From NCBI GenBank assembly GCA_963830775.1, contig CAWHNT010000056.1, forward strand, positions 1 through 64,000: DNA of 64,000 bases, written 5' to 3'. Numbering within the stretch: position 1 is the stretch's first letter; every line of letters starts with the position of its first letter. The stretch comes from CAWHNT01 sp963830775. GTDB lineage: Bacteria > Pseudomonadota > Alphaproteobacteria > Geminicoccales > Geminicoccaceae. The translations under genes and the position numbers were made by a program. The notes under the pieces were generated by a model. That model was given only the letters and a program-made list of their open reading frames with translations, was not told where the DNA came from and did not search any database. Positions 51,161 through 60,656 of the stretch are shown piece by piece.

Positions 51161-52483
51161 ATGCTCGCTCGGCTGGAAAAGCCCCTGTTTGCCCTGGGCG
51201 TTCTCGTCCTTGTCTTCCTGGCAGGCATGGCCGCACGGCACTACGAGACCGTGGCCTATACGGTGGTCAACAATGCCCTCGACGCCGGCCGGGACTGGCA
51301 CAGCAGCTGGAAGGCCTATCTGGGCATTGAGCCGGTCAAGCACCTGCGGCGCTCGACGAGGGAGGGCACGGGTACCGTCACCTACGTCCCGGACAAGGCC
51401 TATCCCGGCGTGACGCTGATGACCGGCCTCTTCGACCGCGAGGTGGCGCTCTCGCTGCGCGCCTTGGACGGTAGCGAGCTGCACCGCTGGAGCGCCTCGT
51501 TCTCGCGGATGTGGCCGAACCCCACCCACCTCTCCGGCAGCCAGACGCCGCTCAGCGACTGGGACACGCATCTGCACGGTGCCGTGCTGTACCGGGACGG
51601 CAGCGTCGTCTTCAACTTCGAGAACCGCGGCCTCCTGAAGGTCGACAGCTGCGATAATGTCCTCTGGCGGCTGCCGTACCGCACCCACCATTCGGTGTTC
51701 GAGGACGCTCAGGGCCATCTCTGGGTCCCCGGGCGGCGCAACCGGACGGGGCACTTGCCGGGGGTGGCGCGCGAGGTCCAGGACGACATGGTCCTGGAGC
51801 TCAGCCCCGATGGCGAGCTGCTGCGCGAGATCTCGGTCCTGGAATCGATCTTCCGCTCGCACTACGAGGGCGTGCTGTTCCCCGTGGCGCAGTACGCTCC
51901 GCGCGTGGAGGGCGATGCGCTGCACCTCAACCATATCGAGGTGCTGAGCCCGGCGATGGCGCCGGCCTTCCCGATGTTCAGGGCCGGCGACATCCTGGTC
52001 TCGCTGCGCAACCTCAACCTGCTCATGGTCCTGGATGGCGAGACCACGCTCGTGAAATGGGCGCAGACCGGCCCCTGGCTGCGCCAGCACGAGCCGCACT
52101 TCCAGCCGAACGGGCGCATCCGGGTCTTCGACAACCGGCCGCTCGAGCGCTTCGATCACGCGGCGACCGGCGGGCCCAGCCTCTCGAGCCGCGTCCTCGA
52201 GGTCGACCCCGCCAGCGGTCAGGTGAACGTCCTGCTCGAAGGCACCAAGGACTGGCCGTTCTTCAGCGGCACGCTCGGCAAGGACCAGCTCCTGCCGAAC
52301 GGCAACCTGCTCATCACCGAGCCCATGGCGGGCCGCGCCTTCGAGATCACGCCCCAGCACGAGATCGTCTGGGAATACATCAACCGTTTCGACGAGCGCC
52401 GGGTCGCCATCATGGAGCAGGCCACCCGCTATCCGCCCGAATACGGTGAATTCGCCGCGAGCGCGTGCCCTCCACGCTCCTGA
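51161..52483 (+). CDS. Arylsulfotransferase (ASST)-family-like protein 2
   Basis: A 440-residue paralogue of its neighbours with an unbroken frame. One N-terminal TM follows MLARLEKPLF; the body faces the periplasm. Conserved His-containing blades are DWDTHLHGAVLYRDGS, PYRTHHSVFEDAQGHLWV, LHLNHIEVLSPAMAPAFPMF and RQHEPHFQPNGRIRVFDN. The end has ERRVAIMEQATRYP. The shared pattern suggests a common active site with several His, as in ASST, but substrate and donor are unknown. It is 44 bp after gene 1 and 38 bp before gene 3. Confidence 0.8.
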   Translation: MLARLEKPLFALGVLVLVFLAGMAARHYETVAYTVVNNALDAGRDWHSSWKAYLGIEPVKHLRRSTREGTGTVTYVPDKAYPGVTLMTGLFDREVALSLRALDGSELHRWSASFSRMWPNPTHLSGSQTPLSDWDTHLHGAVLYRDGSVVFNFENRGLLKVDSCDNVLWRLPYRTHHSVFEDAQGHLWVPGRRNRTGHLPGVAREVQDDMVLELSPDGELLREISVLESIFRSHYEGVLFPVAQYAPRVEGDALHLNHIEVLSPAMAPAFPMFRAGDILVSLRNLNLLMVLDGETTLVKWAQTGPWLRQHEPHFQPNGRIRVFDNRPLERFDHAATGGPSLSSRVLEVDPASGQVNVLLEGTKDWPFFSGTLGKDQLLPNGNLLITEPMAGRAFEITPQHEIVWEYINRFDERRVAIMEQATRYPPEYGEFAASACPPRS

Positions 52484-52521
52484 CCGGTGCTCCGACAAAG
52501 CTCGACGAGAAGGAACGAGGC

Positions 52522-53883
52522 ATGCTGGCCCGGTTGGAGAAGCTGCTGTTCGCTGCTGGCGTGCTGGCCTTCGTGTTCGCGGCCGGCGTGGGCGTGGGGC
52601 ACTACAAGATGTTCCCCTTTCCCGCGTTCGCCGATGCGCTGGCGGCGGTGCGAGACCTGCGGGCCAGCTGGAAGGTCTATCTGGGCTGGGAGCCGACCAA
52701 GCATCTGGATCGGGCCCGCTCCGACCGGTTCGGCGTCGTCACCTACGACAAGGCCAAAGCCTACGATGGCGTGACCCTGATGACCGGCCTCTTCGGCAAC
52801 GAGGTCTCGCTCTCGCTCCGCGCCATGGACGGCACCGAGTTGCACCGCTGGCCCGCCGCCTACTCGCAGCAGTTCCCCGACCGGAGCTTCGTTCCGGCCG
52901 ATCAGGTCCCGACCAACGACTGGGACACGCACCTGCACGGGGCGCTCCTGCATCCCGACGGCTCGGTCATCTTCAACTACGACTATCTGGGCCTGGTGAA
53001 GCTCGACCGTTGCGGCAGCGTGGTCTGGCGGCTGCCCTACCGCACGCACCATTCGATCTCCGAGGACGCCAACGGTCACTTCTGGGTGTCGGGGCGCCGC
53101 ACCCTCGACGAGGGCTTCAAGCCGCGCCCGCCGGGGCTCAAGGCCAACGTGCCGGACGACGTGATCCTCGAGGTCTCGCCCGACGGCAAGCTGCTGCGGG
53201 AGATCTCGATCCTCGGCGCCATCTACCGCTCCCGCTACGAGGGCGTGCTGTTCCCGACCGGCAAGCCGAACGCCAACCTCGAGGGCGATGCGCTGCATCT
53301 CAACCATGTCGAGGCGCTGAGCCCGGAGCTCGCACCGGCCTTTCCCATGTTCAAGGCGGGCGACCTCCTGGTGTCGCTGCGGCGGCTCAACCTGCTGATG
53401 GTCATCGACCCAGTCACCGAGACGGTGAAGTGGACCCAGACCGGCCCCTGGATGCGCCAGCACGACCCGCACTTCGAGGCCAGCGGCAAAATCCTGGTCT
53501 ACGACAACCGCAGCATGGAGAACTACAACCACGAGGCCGAGGGCCGGCCGGCGATGGCCAGCCGCATCCTCGAGTTCGACCCCAGGACCGAGCACACCGA
53601 GGTGCTGTACGAGGGCAGCAGGGAGGAGCCCTTCTACGTGTTCCGGATGGGCAAGAACCAGCGCCTGCCGAACGGCAACATCCTGGTCACCGAGCCCGAT
53701 CCCGGCCGCGCCTTCGAGCTGGCACCAGGCGGCCAGATCGTCTGGGAGTTCATCAACCGCTACGACGATCGCCGCGTCGCCATTGTCGAGCAGGCGACCC
53801 GCTACCCGGCCTCCTACGCCGACTTCCTTAAGGATGGGCAGGCCTGCCCCGCATCGGCCGACCGCCCCACACCCGCCTCCTGA
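52522..53883 (+). CDS. Arylsulfotransferase (ASST)-family-like protein 3
   Basis: A 453-residue paralogue, closest to protein 2: MLARLEKLLF, one TM at about 8-26, then blades with DWDTHLHGALLHPDGS (His137, His139), PYRTHHSISEDANGHFWV (His176, His177), LHLNHVEALS and RQHDPHFEASGKILVYDN. The common ending DRRVAIVEQATRYP is kept. ATG 52522 matches the start of paralogue 2 and follows AGAAGGAACGAGG; the open frame begins at 52465. It runs tail to tail into the O-antigen-ligase-like gene. Confidence 0.82.
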   Translation: MLARLEKLLFAAGVLAFVFAAGVGVGHYKMFPFPAFADALAAVRDLRASWKVYLGWEPTKHLDRARSDRFGVVTYDKAKAYDGVTLMTGLFGNEVSLSLRAMDGTELHRWPAAYSQQFPDRSFVPADQVPTNDWDTHLHGALLHPDGSVIFNYDYLGLVKLDRCGSVVWRLPYRTHHSISEDANGHFWVSGRRTLDEGFKPRPPGLKANVPDDVILEVSPDGKLLREISILGAIYRSRYEGVLFPTGKPNANLEGDALHLNHVEALSPELAPAFPMFKAGDLLVSLRRLNLLMVIDPVTETVKWTQTGPWMRQHDPHFEASGKILVYDNRSMENYNHEAEGRPAMASRILEFDPRTEHTEVLYEGSREEPFYVFRMGKNQRLPNGNILVTEPDPGRAFELAPGGQIVWEFINRYDDRRVAIVEQATRYPASYADFLKDGQACPASADRPTPAS

Positions 53884-53892
53884 CCCTTCACC

Positions 53893-55386
53893 TTACGAGA
53901 TGGCCCCGGCCCCGCCATGCCCGTAGCCGACGGGACGCGGGCCAGCCGGGGCACCGAGGCGGCGCGGCGCTGATGGCACCTCCTCGTCCTCCTCGTCGGC
54001 CTCCCGCTCGCTCACGGCCTGCCGGGAGAAGGTCGGCGGGCGGAGCACCAGCAGGCTGAGGGCGAAGAAGAACTTGCGCGAACCCACGATGTCGCGGCCG
54101 AAGAGAGCACTCATCGAGGAGGTGATGACGAAGAGCAGCGCGCAGACCAGCAGCGGGTCGCGCCGCAGCCGGTTCACCGTGCAGTAGCGCAGGCCGGTCC
54201 ACATGAAGGCCGCGATCAGGAACAGGCCGACGATCCCCATCTCCGCCGCGATCTGCAGGAAGATGTCGTGCGGATGGGAACCCGGGGCCTCGTTGTGGCC
54301 GACAGTGTAGTAGCATGGAGAAGCTGTTGAGCCCGTGCCCGATCAGGGGCGCGGCTGAGCCACAGCTTGTAGGCCGTCAGCCAGTACTTCATGCGGTTCG
54401 GCCCCGAGTTCCTCGCCGCGCAACTTCAACCTGCTGGGCCATGCTCGTGAAGCGGGTCAAGCGTGGCCGTAAGCTCGCCGGTGAGCAGAATGTAGGCGAT
54501 ATAGCCAAGCTGCCACGGTGAACATGCCGAGCGCTACTCACGGTGGCGTGCGGAACCTCGAAGCGACCCCTCGTCACCGTGGGCGGCCGCGTGGCGAGTG
54601 CGACCATGGCGGCGAGGATGTGCTCCGAGGAACGGCCCGCGTCCACCGCCGACCAGGAGGAAGAGCAGGCAGGCTCCGAACATCGCGACGCCGGCGGCCT
54701 GCCGGATCGAGCCCAGCCGGGAGAAGATCGCGATGCAGAAAGCGATGCCGGCGCCGTTGACGATGGTATGGCCGAAGGCGAGATAGGTGCGGCCGTCGAC
54801 ATCATGCCAGCCGGCCCAGCGCCGGAAGTTGCCGAACGCGAAGTCGACATAGAGGCCGTAGAGCGCCATCGTCAGCGGAGATGGTCAGCGCCACGAAGAA
54901 GAACCGGACCGCCCGCTCGCGCCGGTTGGCAATGATCAGGCAGCCGGCCACCACGCTGAAGGTGGTGAAGGTCAGGAGGTAGGAGATGCTCTTCCAGACC
55001 AGCGTGCGCGACGGCGACCAGACGAGGCCGCTGAGCACCGCCCAGCCGATGAACACCAGGACCGCCGAGAGGATGGGGATCCCGCGCAGATAGATGCCTT
55101 CGCGGTAGATGACGATCGCGGCCGCACCGACGGCGAGCGCTCCGAACACCACCGTCTCGTCCAGCTTCCCGAACGGGAACGGGATGATGGTCTTGAGCTC
55201 GTTCGAATAGAGGAAGAGCGCGAACGCCGCCTCGAAGGAGAGGATCTGGCCGAACAGCCAGTCCACCCGGCCCAGTATACCGACCGGCCTGCGGCCGGTG
55301 ACGAGCGTGGCGATCAAACTGGTCTCTCCCGGGTCCCGCGACACGGTGCGGCCACCGCTCGCGATGCCGCGAGCAGTGGCCCTCAT
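53893..55386 (-). CDS. O-antigen ligase/polymerase-like membrane protein (Wzy_C); several frame breaks
   Basis: Pieces in different frames form one polytopic protein: LSFEAAFALFLYSNELKTII and further TMs, then MALYGLYVDFAFGNFRRWAG...RTYLAFGHTIVNGAG, ACLLFLLVGGGRGPFLGA, a degraded middle, and EAPGSHPHDIFLQIAAEMGI with the GSHPHDIFLQ motif of WaaL/Wzy-type enzymes, then C-terminal TMs. At least four breaks lie in 54240-54880, more than any other gene here. It could be a real pseudogene, unlike those with one lesion. The function would be joining or polymerising exported glycan at the periplasmic face. Confidence 0.7.
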
Positions 55387-55545
55387 GAACGGATTTGGCA
55401 GCCCAAGAGCTTAGCAACGGTCATGCGCGGGAGCAAGCTCACCGGCCCTCCCGCTGTCACTGACCGTGCGAAGACACCCGCCAGTGCGTCACCGCTGGCA
55501 CACTCGGCCGTCGGCTGCCGCAACCTTCCATGAGCCGGCAAGCGC

Positions 55546-55719
55546 TCAGAAGATTGCCTGGCCCGCCATGAGCGCCAGGACGAGGAAGACCAGGAAGATG
55601 GCGAGGAAAATGAAGAACAGGACCTTGGCAATGCGCGAGGTCACCGCGGAGACGCCGCTGAAGCCCAAGGCACCGGCAACGATCGAGATCACGAGGAAGA
55701 TCAGCGCCCATTTGAGCAT
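55546..55719 (-). CDS. DUF1328 small membrane protein
   Basis: A 57-residue protein found by reading the minus strand: MLKWALIFLVISIVAGALGF, then SGVSAVTSRIAKVLFFIF and a second hydrophobic helix ending MAGQAIF. This is the DUF1328/YtjA pattern: two TM helices and a short basic loop. Such proteins are common near envelope-stress genes in Proteobacteria, but their function is unknown. A GGGGGACG ribosome site precedes the ATG. Confidence 0.9.
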   Translation of the reverse strand: MLKWALIFLVISIVAGALGFSGVSAVTSRIAKVLFFIFLAIFLVFLVLALMAGQAIF

Positions 55720-55873
55720 AGCGTCCCCCGGAGGGCAGTGGCCCGGCCTCGGTCGAGGCGAGACTGCGGGAACGTCGCCGGCCTCGGGTAAGTTCCACGC
55801 CTGCAGGCTGGTGGAGCACGGCCGGGCCTCCTGCTAGACTCTCCTGCACCGGAAGCAAGGGAGGAGCCGAGCG

Positions 55874-56254
55874 ATGCCGACGACCGTGAAGGAGATGCTA
55901 GCGGCCGCTAACGAGGCCGCACCTCGGATTGATCCGGCGCAGGCCAGGGCAATGATCGAGTCCGGGAACGTGCTCCTGCTCGACGTGCGCGATCCGCCTG
56001 AGGTGAAGCAGTCGGGGAAGCTCAAGGGTGCGGTCACCATCTCGCGCGGCCTCCTCGAGTTCAAGGCCGATCCCGAGAGCCCCGCGCGCGACCCGGCTTT
56101 CGCGGCGGAGCGGCCGATCCTGGTCTACTGCGCGTCGGGCGGTCGTTCTGCGCTGGCCGGGAAGGCGCTGAAGGAGCTTGGCTACGCCGAAGTCTACAAC
56201 CTTGGCGGGTTCAAGGCCGCGGCCGACGCAGGCCTCGAGACCGAGCCCGGCTAG
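55874..56254 (+). CDS. Rhodanese-like domain protein
   Basis: A single-domain rhodanese of 126 residues with the active-site loop VYCASGGRSALAG (catalytic Cys followed by the six-residue loop typical of sulfurtransferases). The start of the fold is LLLDVRDPPEVKQSGKLKGA. It moves sulfur from thiosulfate or a persulfide to a thiol acceptor, probably in the cytoplasm as no signal is present. It ends 6 bp from the convergent cyclase gene. Confidence 0.9.
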   Translation: MPTTVKEMLAAANEAAPRIDPAQARAMIESGNVLLLDVRDPPEVKQSGKLKGAVTISRGLLEFKADPESPARDPAFAAERPILVYCASGGRSALAGKALKELGYAEVYNLGGFKAAADAGLETEPG

Positions 56255-56260
56255 GCCCTT

Positions 56261-58666
56261 TCAGAAGCTGGAGTTGGGGCCGGCGAGGAACGCCACCTCC
56301 TCGTCCGTGCTCCGGCGCCCGAGTGCCGCGTTCCGGTGCGGGTAGCGGCCGAAGCGGTGGATGATCGACCGGTGCTGCTGGGCGTAGTCGAGCTGCTCGG
56401 CATCGCCCAAAGCCGTGAACAGCTCTACCGCCCGGTCCAGATCCGCCCGATCCTCGCTGTGCTCGAAGGGCAGATAGAGGAAGATCCGCTCAGGTGGGGT
56501 GAGGAGGGCGTCATGCCCCTCCTCGATGGCGGCGGCGGCTACCGCACGGGCCTTGGCGTCCTGTGTGAAGGCCTCCGGCCGGCCGCGATGGAGGTTGCGC
56601 GGAAGCTGGTCGAGCAGGATCACCAGGGCCAAGGCACCGCGCGGCGTGGCGGCCCAATGGTCGAGCTCGCCACGGGCGGCCGCTTCCGCGAGTGTGCCGA
56701 AGCGGCGGCCGAGCTCGGCATCGAAGGCCGGGTCCTTCACGAACCAGCGCTCGCTGGTGCCCGGCGCGAACCAGAAGGCGAGCAGGCTGTCCGCCGAGGC
56801 GAGGTCGGGATCATCGACGTGCATGGCTTCGCTCGCCGGCGGCAGGTGCTCGGGTGAGGGTTCGCCCGGCACCGTGAACAGCTCGACCGAGGCATTGCGG
56901 CCGCGCAGGACATGGGACCCTACCGGGCTCAGCTCATGCCGACCGGTGAGCGCCCGCACGGTCTCACCGGAGAGGAGGATGGCGGCCTCCGCCTCGGGCT
57001 GGAGCATCCGGTTCAGCTCCTCGACCCGGCTCGCCACGTTCACCGTGTCCCCGACGATGGTGTAGCTCAGGCGGGTCGGCGAGCCGATGTTCCCGACCAC
57101 GGCGGTACCGGTATGGATGCCGAGGCGGATGCAGACGGGCGTCGCCGCCTCCCGGTTGGCGAGGCGGAGCTTGGCCCGGATCGCGACCGCCGCCCGGAGT
57201 GCCCGGTCGGCATGGTCGGTCTGAGGATCCGGCGCGTTCCAGAAGGCGAGCAGCCCGTCCCCGATCAGCTTGTCCACCGTGCCGCCTTCCTCCTCGACGC
57301 AGGCGATGACCAGCGTGTGGTGGGCGTTGAGGAGGGCAGCCGCGGCCTCGGCCGGCATGGTCTCGGCGGCGGCCGTGAAGCCTGCGATGTCGGTGAACAG
57401 GACCGTGACCGTGCGGCGCTCGGAGGGGATTGCGTCGACGCCACCGATGATGAGCCGGCGCACGAGCTTGGCCGGCGCATAGCGGCTGAAGAGGCGTAAG
57501 GCGCCCACCATGCTGTTGAAGGCGCGTGCCGCGGCATCGAGCTCCTTGAGGTGGGAGCCTTTGAGCGTCGGCACGGCGTCGAGCTCGATCCGGGCCACCC
57601 GCTCGGAGGCCAGTGCCAGCTCGGTTGCCGGGCGGCTGAGCCGGCGGGCAATGTAGATCGCGATCAGCACCGCGGCCGCCAGCGCCACGACGGCCACCAC
57701 GCCTGCCGCCAGGAGACGGAAGACCTCGTCGCCGAGATCTTCCAGCGGAAGGTAGCCGCCGACCAGCCACGGGGCCTGGGAGGGCAGGTTCAACGGCTCG
57801 TAGAAGAAGGCGTAGTCCTGATCGGCGATATCCAGGATGTGGCCAGGTCGCCCGGAGAACAGGAGGCGGTCCCGGCCCTCCGGCCGCCAGATCTGGGCCA
57901 GCACTGGGTCGCCGACCTCGCCCAGGAGCGGGATCGGGCGCTGGGGCGACAGCCGGGAATCGGGCTCCACCAGGTTGCGGTGGGCGATCACGTACTCTCG
58001 GTCGTAGAGGATGAACGGCTCCATACCGACCGCCCGGCTAGTCTCGCCGCCGAGCTCGGCTGCGAAGCGCGAGAGCGTGGTGATGCGGATGGCGGCGATG
58101 ACGCAGCCGGTGAAATGGCCGTCGAGGTAGACGGGCCGGATGAAGTTGACGGCCGTAACCCCGGCCGGCGTGATGTAGATCGGCCGGCCCCACTGGGCGC
58201 TGGTGCCTTGCGCCTTGGCATCGGCCACGAGGCTCGCCATCTCCGCGTCGCTGCGCCAGTCGGTCTCGTTGGTCCCGACCTGGCCATCGGCTTCGCGGTA
58301 GGCGGCGACCACCCAGCCGGCATCGCTGGCAAACGCGACGGAGCTCAGCTGCGGTGCCGCCCCGAAAGCATAGCGCAGCGCCTGGGAGACCGGGCCCGGC
58401 TCCGCGGCATCCAGCTCGCCCAGCTCCATCCGCTCGGCGACGAAGCCCGGCAGCGCCTGGGCCGGCGCCAGGAAATCGCGGGTCCTGGTCACCATCTGGT
58501 CGCGGAAGAGCTGGCTGCGCTCGTTCAGAAGCCGGCTCGTGTTGCTGGCCGCCGTGCCGAGGCCGAGCGCGCCCACCAGCAGCATGGGCGCCGCTACCAG
58601 GATCACGAGCACGACCGAGAGGAAGGTCGCGATCGGCAGACGCGGTTGCCGCACCCTGAGCGCCAC
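56261..58666 (-). CDS. Class III adenylate/guanylate cyclase with periplasmic Cache domain, fused to DUF924
   Basis: An 801-residue receptor cyclase. TM1 is about 12-38, a Cache-like sensor domain spans about 45-310, TM2 316-340, a HAMP linker 341-393, and the cyclase 417-598. Metal-binding Asp426 (FTDIAGF) and Asp470 (GDGLLAFW) and transition-state residues Asn543/Arg547 (NVASRVEE) are present; Lys466 and Asp540 suggest ATP, so cAMP. Residues 619-801 are a complete DUF924 domain (LLDQLPRNLHRGRPEAF, YLPFEHSED, RFGRYPHRNAALGR). An ATG at 56824, at the DUF924 start, could instead begin a separate gene with the cyclase stop lost. Confidence 0.88.
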   Translation of the reverse strand: MALRVRQPRLPIATFLSVVLVILVAAPMLLVGALGLGTAASNTSRLLNERSQLFRDQMVTRTRDFLAPAQALPGFVAERMELGELDAAEPGPVSQALRYAFGAAPQLSSVAFASDAGWVVAAYREADGQVGTNETDWRSDAEMASLVADAKAQGTSAQWGRPIYITPAGVTAVNFIRPVYLDGHFTGCVIAAIRITTLSRFAAELGGETSRAVGMEPFILYDREYVIAHRNLVEPDSRLSPQRPIPLLGEVGDPVLAQIWRPEGRDRLLFSGRPGHILDIADQDYAFFYEPLNLPSQAPWLVGGYLPLEDLGDEVFRLLAAGVVAVVALAAAVLIAIYIARRLSRPATELALASERVARIELDAVPTLKGSHLKELDAAARAFNSMVGALRLFSRYAPAKLVRRLIIGGVDAIPSERRTVTVLFTDIAGFTAAAETMPAEAAAALLNAHHTLVIACVEEEGGTVDKLIGDGLLAFWNAPDPQTDHADRALRAAVAIRAKLRLANREAATPVCIRLGIHTGTAVVGNIGSPTRLSYTIVGDTVNVASRVEELNRMLQPEAEAAILLSGETVRALTGRHELSPVGSHVLRGRNASVELFTVPGEPSPEHLPPASEAMHVDDPDLASADSLLAFWFAPGTSERWFVKDPAFDAELGRRFGTLAEAAARGELDHWAATPRGALALVILLDQLPRNLHRGRPEAFTQDAKARAVAAAAIEEGHDALLTPPERIFLYLPFEHSEDRADLDRAVELFTALGDAEQLDYAQQHRSIIHRFGRYPHRNAALGRRSTDEEVAFLAGPNSSF

Positions 58667-58763
58667 CCGATACCTCCTCAGCCGGCCTGCGATAGGGTTG
58701 GCTCGCGAGGCCGGCCCCGGGCTGCTAGAAGCCGCCCGCCCTGCGGCAGAGGACGATCGACGA

Positions 58764-60080
58764 ATGATCCCACGCTACACCCGCCCGGAGATGGCGCGGC
58801 TCTTCGCGCCCGAGGAGAAGCTCGCGATCTGGCTGGAGGTCGAGCTCGCGGCCGCCGAGGCCATGGCGGAGCTGGGTACGGTACCGGCCGATGCGATCGT
58901 GAGCCTGCGGCAGGCCGCGGAGGGGAGTCGCGAGCGGCTGATCGACCCGGCTCGGGTCGACGAGATCGAGCAGGTCACACGCCACGACGTGATCGCCTTC
59001 CTCACCCATGTCGAAGAGGTCTGCGGCGAGGCCGCGCAATTCCTGCACCTGGGGCTCACCTCCTCCGACCTGCTGGACACCACGCTGGCCATCCAGCTCC
59101 GGCGGGCGGCCGACCTGCTGCTCGACGATATGGACCGGGTGCTGGCCGCCCTGGAGCGGCGCGCCTTCGAGCACAAGCTGACACCCTGCATCGGCCGCAG
59201 CCACGGCATCCAGGCCGAGCCCACTACCTTCGGCCTCAAGCTGGCCTCCTTCCACGCTGAGTTCCGCCGCCACCGCGAGCGCCTCCTGCGGGCGCGGGAC
59301 GAGGTCGGCACCTGCGCGCTCTCCGGTGCCGTGGGTACTTTCGCCAGCATCGAGCCCGCGGTCGAGGCCCATGTCGCCGAACGGTTCGGGTTGCGGCCCG
59401 AGCCGATCTCCACCCAGGTGATCCCACGCGACCGCCATGCCGCCTTCGTAAGTGCCCTGGGCTTGATCGCCAGCGGCATCGAGCGGGTCGCGATCGAGAT
59501 CCGGCACCTGCAGCGAAGCGAGGTGCGCGAGGCCGAGGAGTACTTCCATGCCGGGCAGAAGGGCAGCTCGGCCATGCCGCACAAGCGCAACCCCGTGCTC
59601 TCGGAGAACCTCACCGGGCTCGCCCGCATGATCAGGGCGGCCGTGATCCCGGCCCTCGAGAACGTCGCCCTGTGGCATGAGCGCGACATCAGCCACAGCG
59701 CCGTCGAGCGGGTCATGCTGCCCGACGCGTGCCTGCTCGCCGACTTCGCGCTGCACCGTCTGGCCGGCCTGGTCGAGAACCTCACCGTCTATCCCGAGCG
59801 GATGCTGGCCAATCTCGAGGCTACGCGTGGGCTCTACAACTCGCAGCGGGTGCTCCTGGCCCTGACCGAGCGCGGGCTGCCGCGGCAGCAGGCATATGGC
59901 TTGGTTCAGCGCAACGCCATGCAGGCCTGGAGCGAGGAGCGGCCGCTGCTGGAGATTCTGGAAGCCGATCCCGAGGTGACGGCCGTGCTGCCGCCGGCCG
60001 AGCTCGCCGTGCTCTTCGGCCTCGAGCACCATCTGCGCAATGTCGACCGGATCTTCGAGCGCGTGTTCGGGCACAGTTGA
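58764..60080 (+). CDS. purB: Adenylosuccinate lyase
   Basis: The 438-residue fumarase/aspartase-superfamily enzyme catalyses two steps of purine synthesis, splitting SAICAR and adenylosuccinate to release fumarate. The signature loop GSSAMPHKRNP is intact, with TSSDLLDT and the catalytic His region GRSHGIQAEPTTFGLK. ATG 58764 gives the usual start MIPRYTRPEM; the frame upstream is antisense to the cyclase start. Unbroken, housekeeping. Confidence 0.97.
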   Translation: MIPRYTRPEMARLFAPEEKLAIWLEVELAAAEAMAELGTVPADAIVSLRQAAEGSRERLIDPARVDEIEQVTRHDVIAFLTHVEEVCGEAAQFLHLGLTSSDLLDTTLAIQLRRAADLLLDDMDRVLAALERRAFEHKLTPCIGRSHGIQAEPTTFGLKLASFHAEFRRHRERLLRARDEVGTCALSGAVGTFASIEPAVEAHVAERFGLRPEPISTQVIPRDRHAAFVSALGLIASGIERVAIEIRHLQRSEVREAEEYFHAGQKGSSAMPHKRNPVLSENLTGLARMIRAAVIPALENVALWHERDISHSAVERVMLPDACLLADFALHRLAGLVENLTVYPERMLANLEATRGLYNSQRVLLALTERGLPRQQAYGLVQRNAMQAWSEERPLLEILEADPEVTAVLPPAELAVLFGLEHHLRNVDRIFERVFGHS

Positions 60081-60158
60081 GGTAGCACCCGGCTGAACCA
60101 CATCGCTGTTGCGGCGTTCTAGTGGAAGCTGGAGTTCTCCAGCGAGGAGGGTGCCACC

Positions 60159-60446
60159 ATGCGCAAGCTGTTCATTGTCGCGGCGCTGACCGGGCTCGCT
60201 CTCGGAACCGGACCGGCGCTGGCCCAGGGAGCACGTGACGAGGGGCCCCGCGCTCCCTGTCGTTCCCAGGCGATGATGTTCGACCAGAAGGTCTCGCACA
60301 TGATGATGCCCGGCATGGCCGGCATGAGCGAGAAGGTCGCCAGCGCCACCCAGATGCGCAACCAGGGCATGGAGGCCTGCCAGGCCGGCAGGGTCCAGGA
60401 AGGCCGAGCCCAGATCGAGCAGGCGACCTCGTCCCTCGGCATGTGA
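60159..60446 (+). CDS. Small exported protein of unknown function
   Basis: A 95-residue protein with a clear signal peptide (MRKLFIVAALTGLALGTGPA, cleavage near ALAQ). The mature part has two Cys (APCRSQ and EACQAG) and a Met-rich middle (HMMMPGMAGMSEKV), which could bind copper or form a helical hairpin. Family not recognised. AGGAGGGTGCCACC before the ATG is a strong ribosome site. Confidence 0.7.
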   Translation: MRKLFIVAALTGLALGTGPALAQGARDEGPRAPCRSQAMMFDQKVSHMMMPGMAGMSEKVASATQMRNQGMEACQAGRVQEGRAQIEQATSSLGM

Positions 60447-60656
60447 CTCGACGGGCGTGACCGGCCGATCGCTCAGGCCGGTCACATCCTGCTCTGCCTG
60501 GCCCCCGAGTGAGCAGTTGCGCGGACTCGGCTCCGCCCTTTCCGTTGTCGAGGGTCATCAAGGGATGGGACGAGGACGCGTTTGGCAGACACAGGCTCAG
60601 CCTGAGCCGCCGGTGTGCATGTCCGCTCCGTTCCGTTGCCTGACCCTGTCGGCGAG

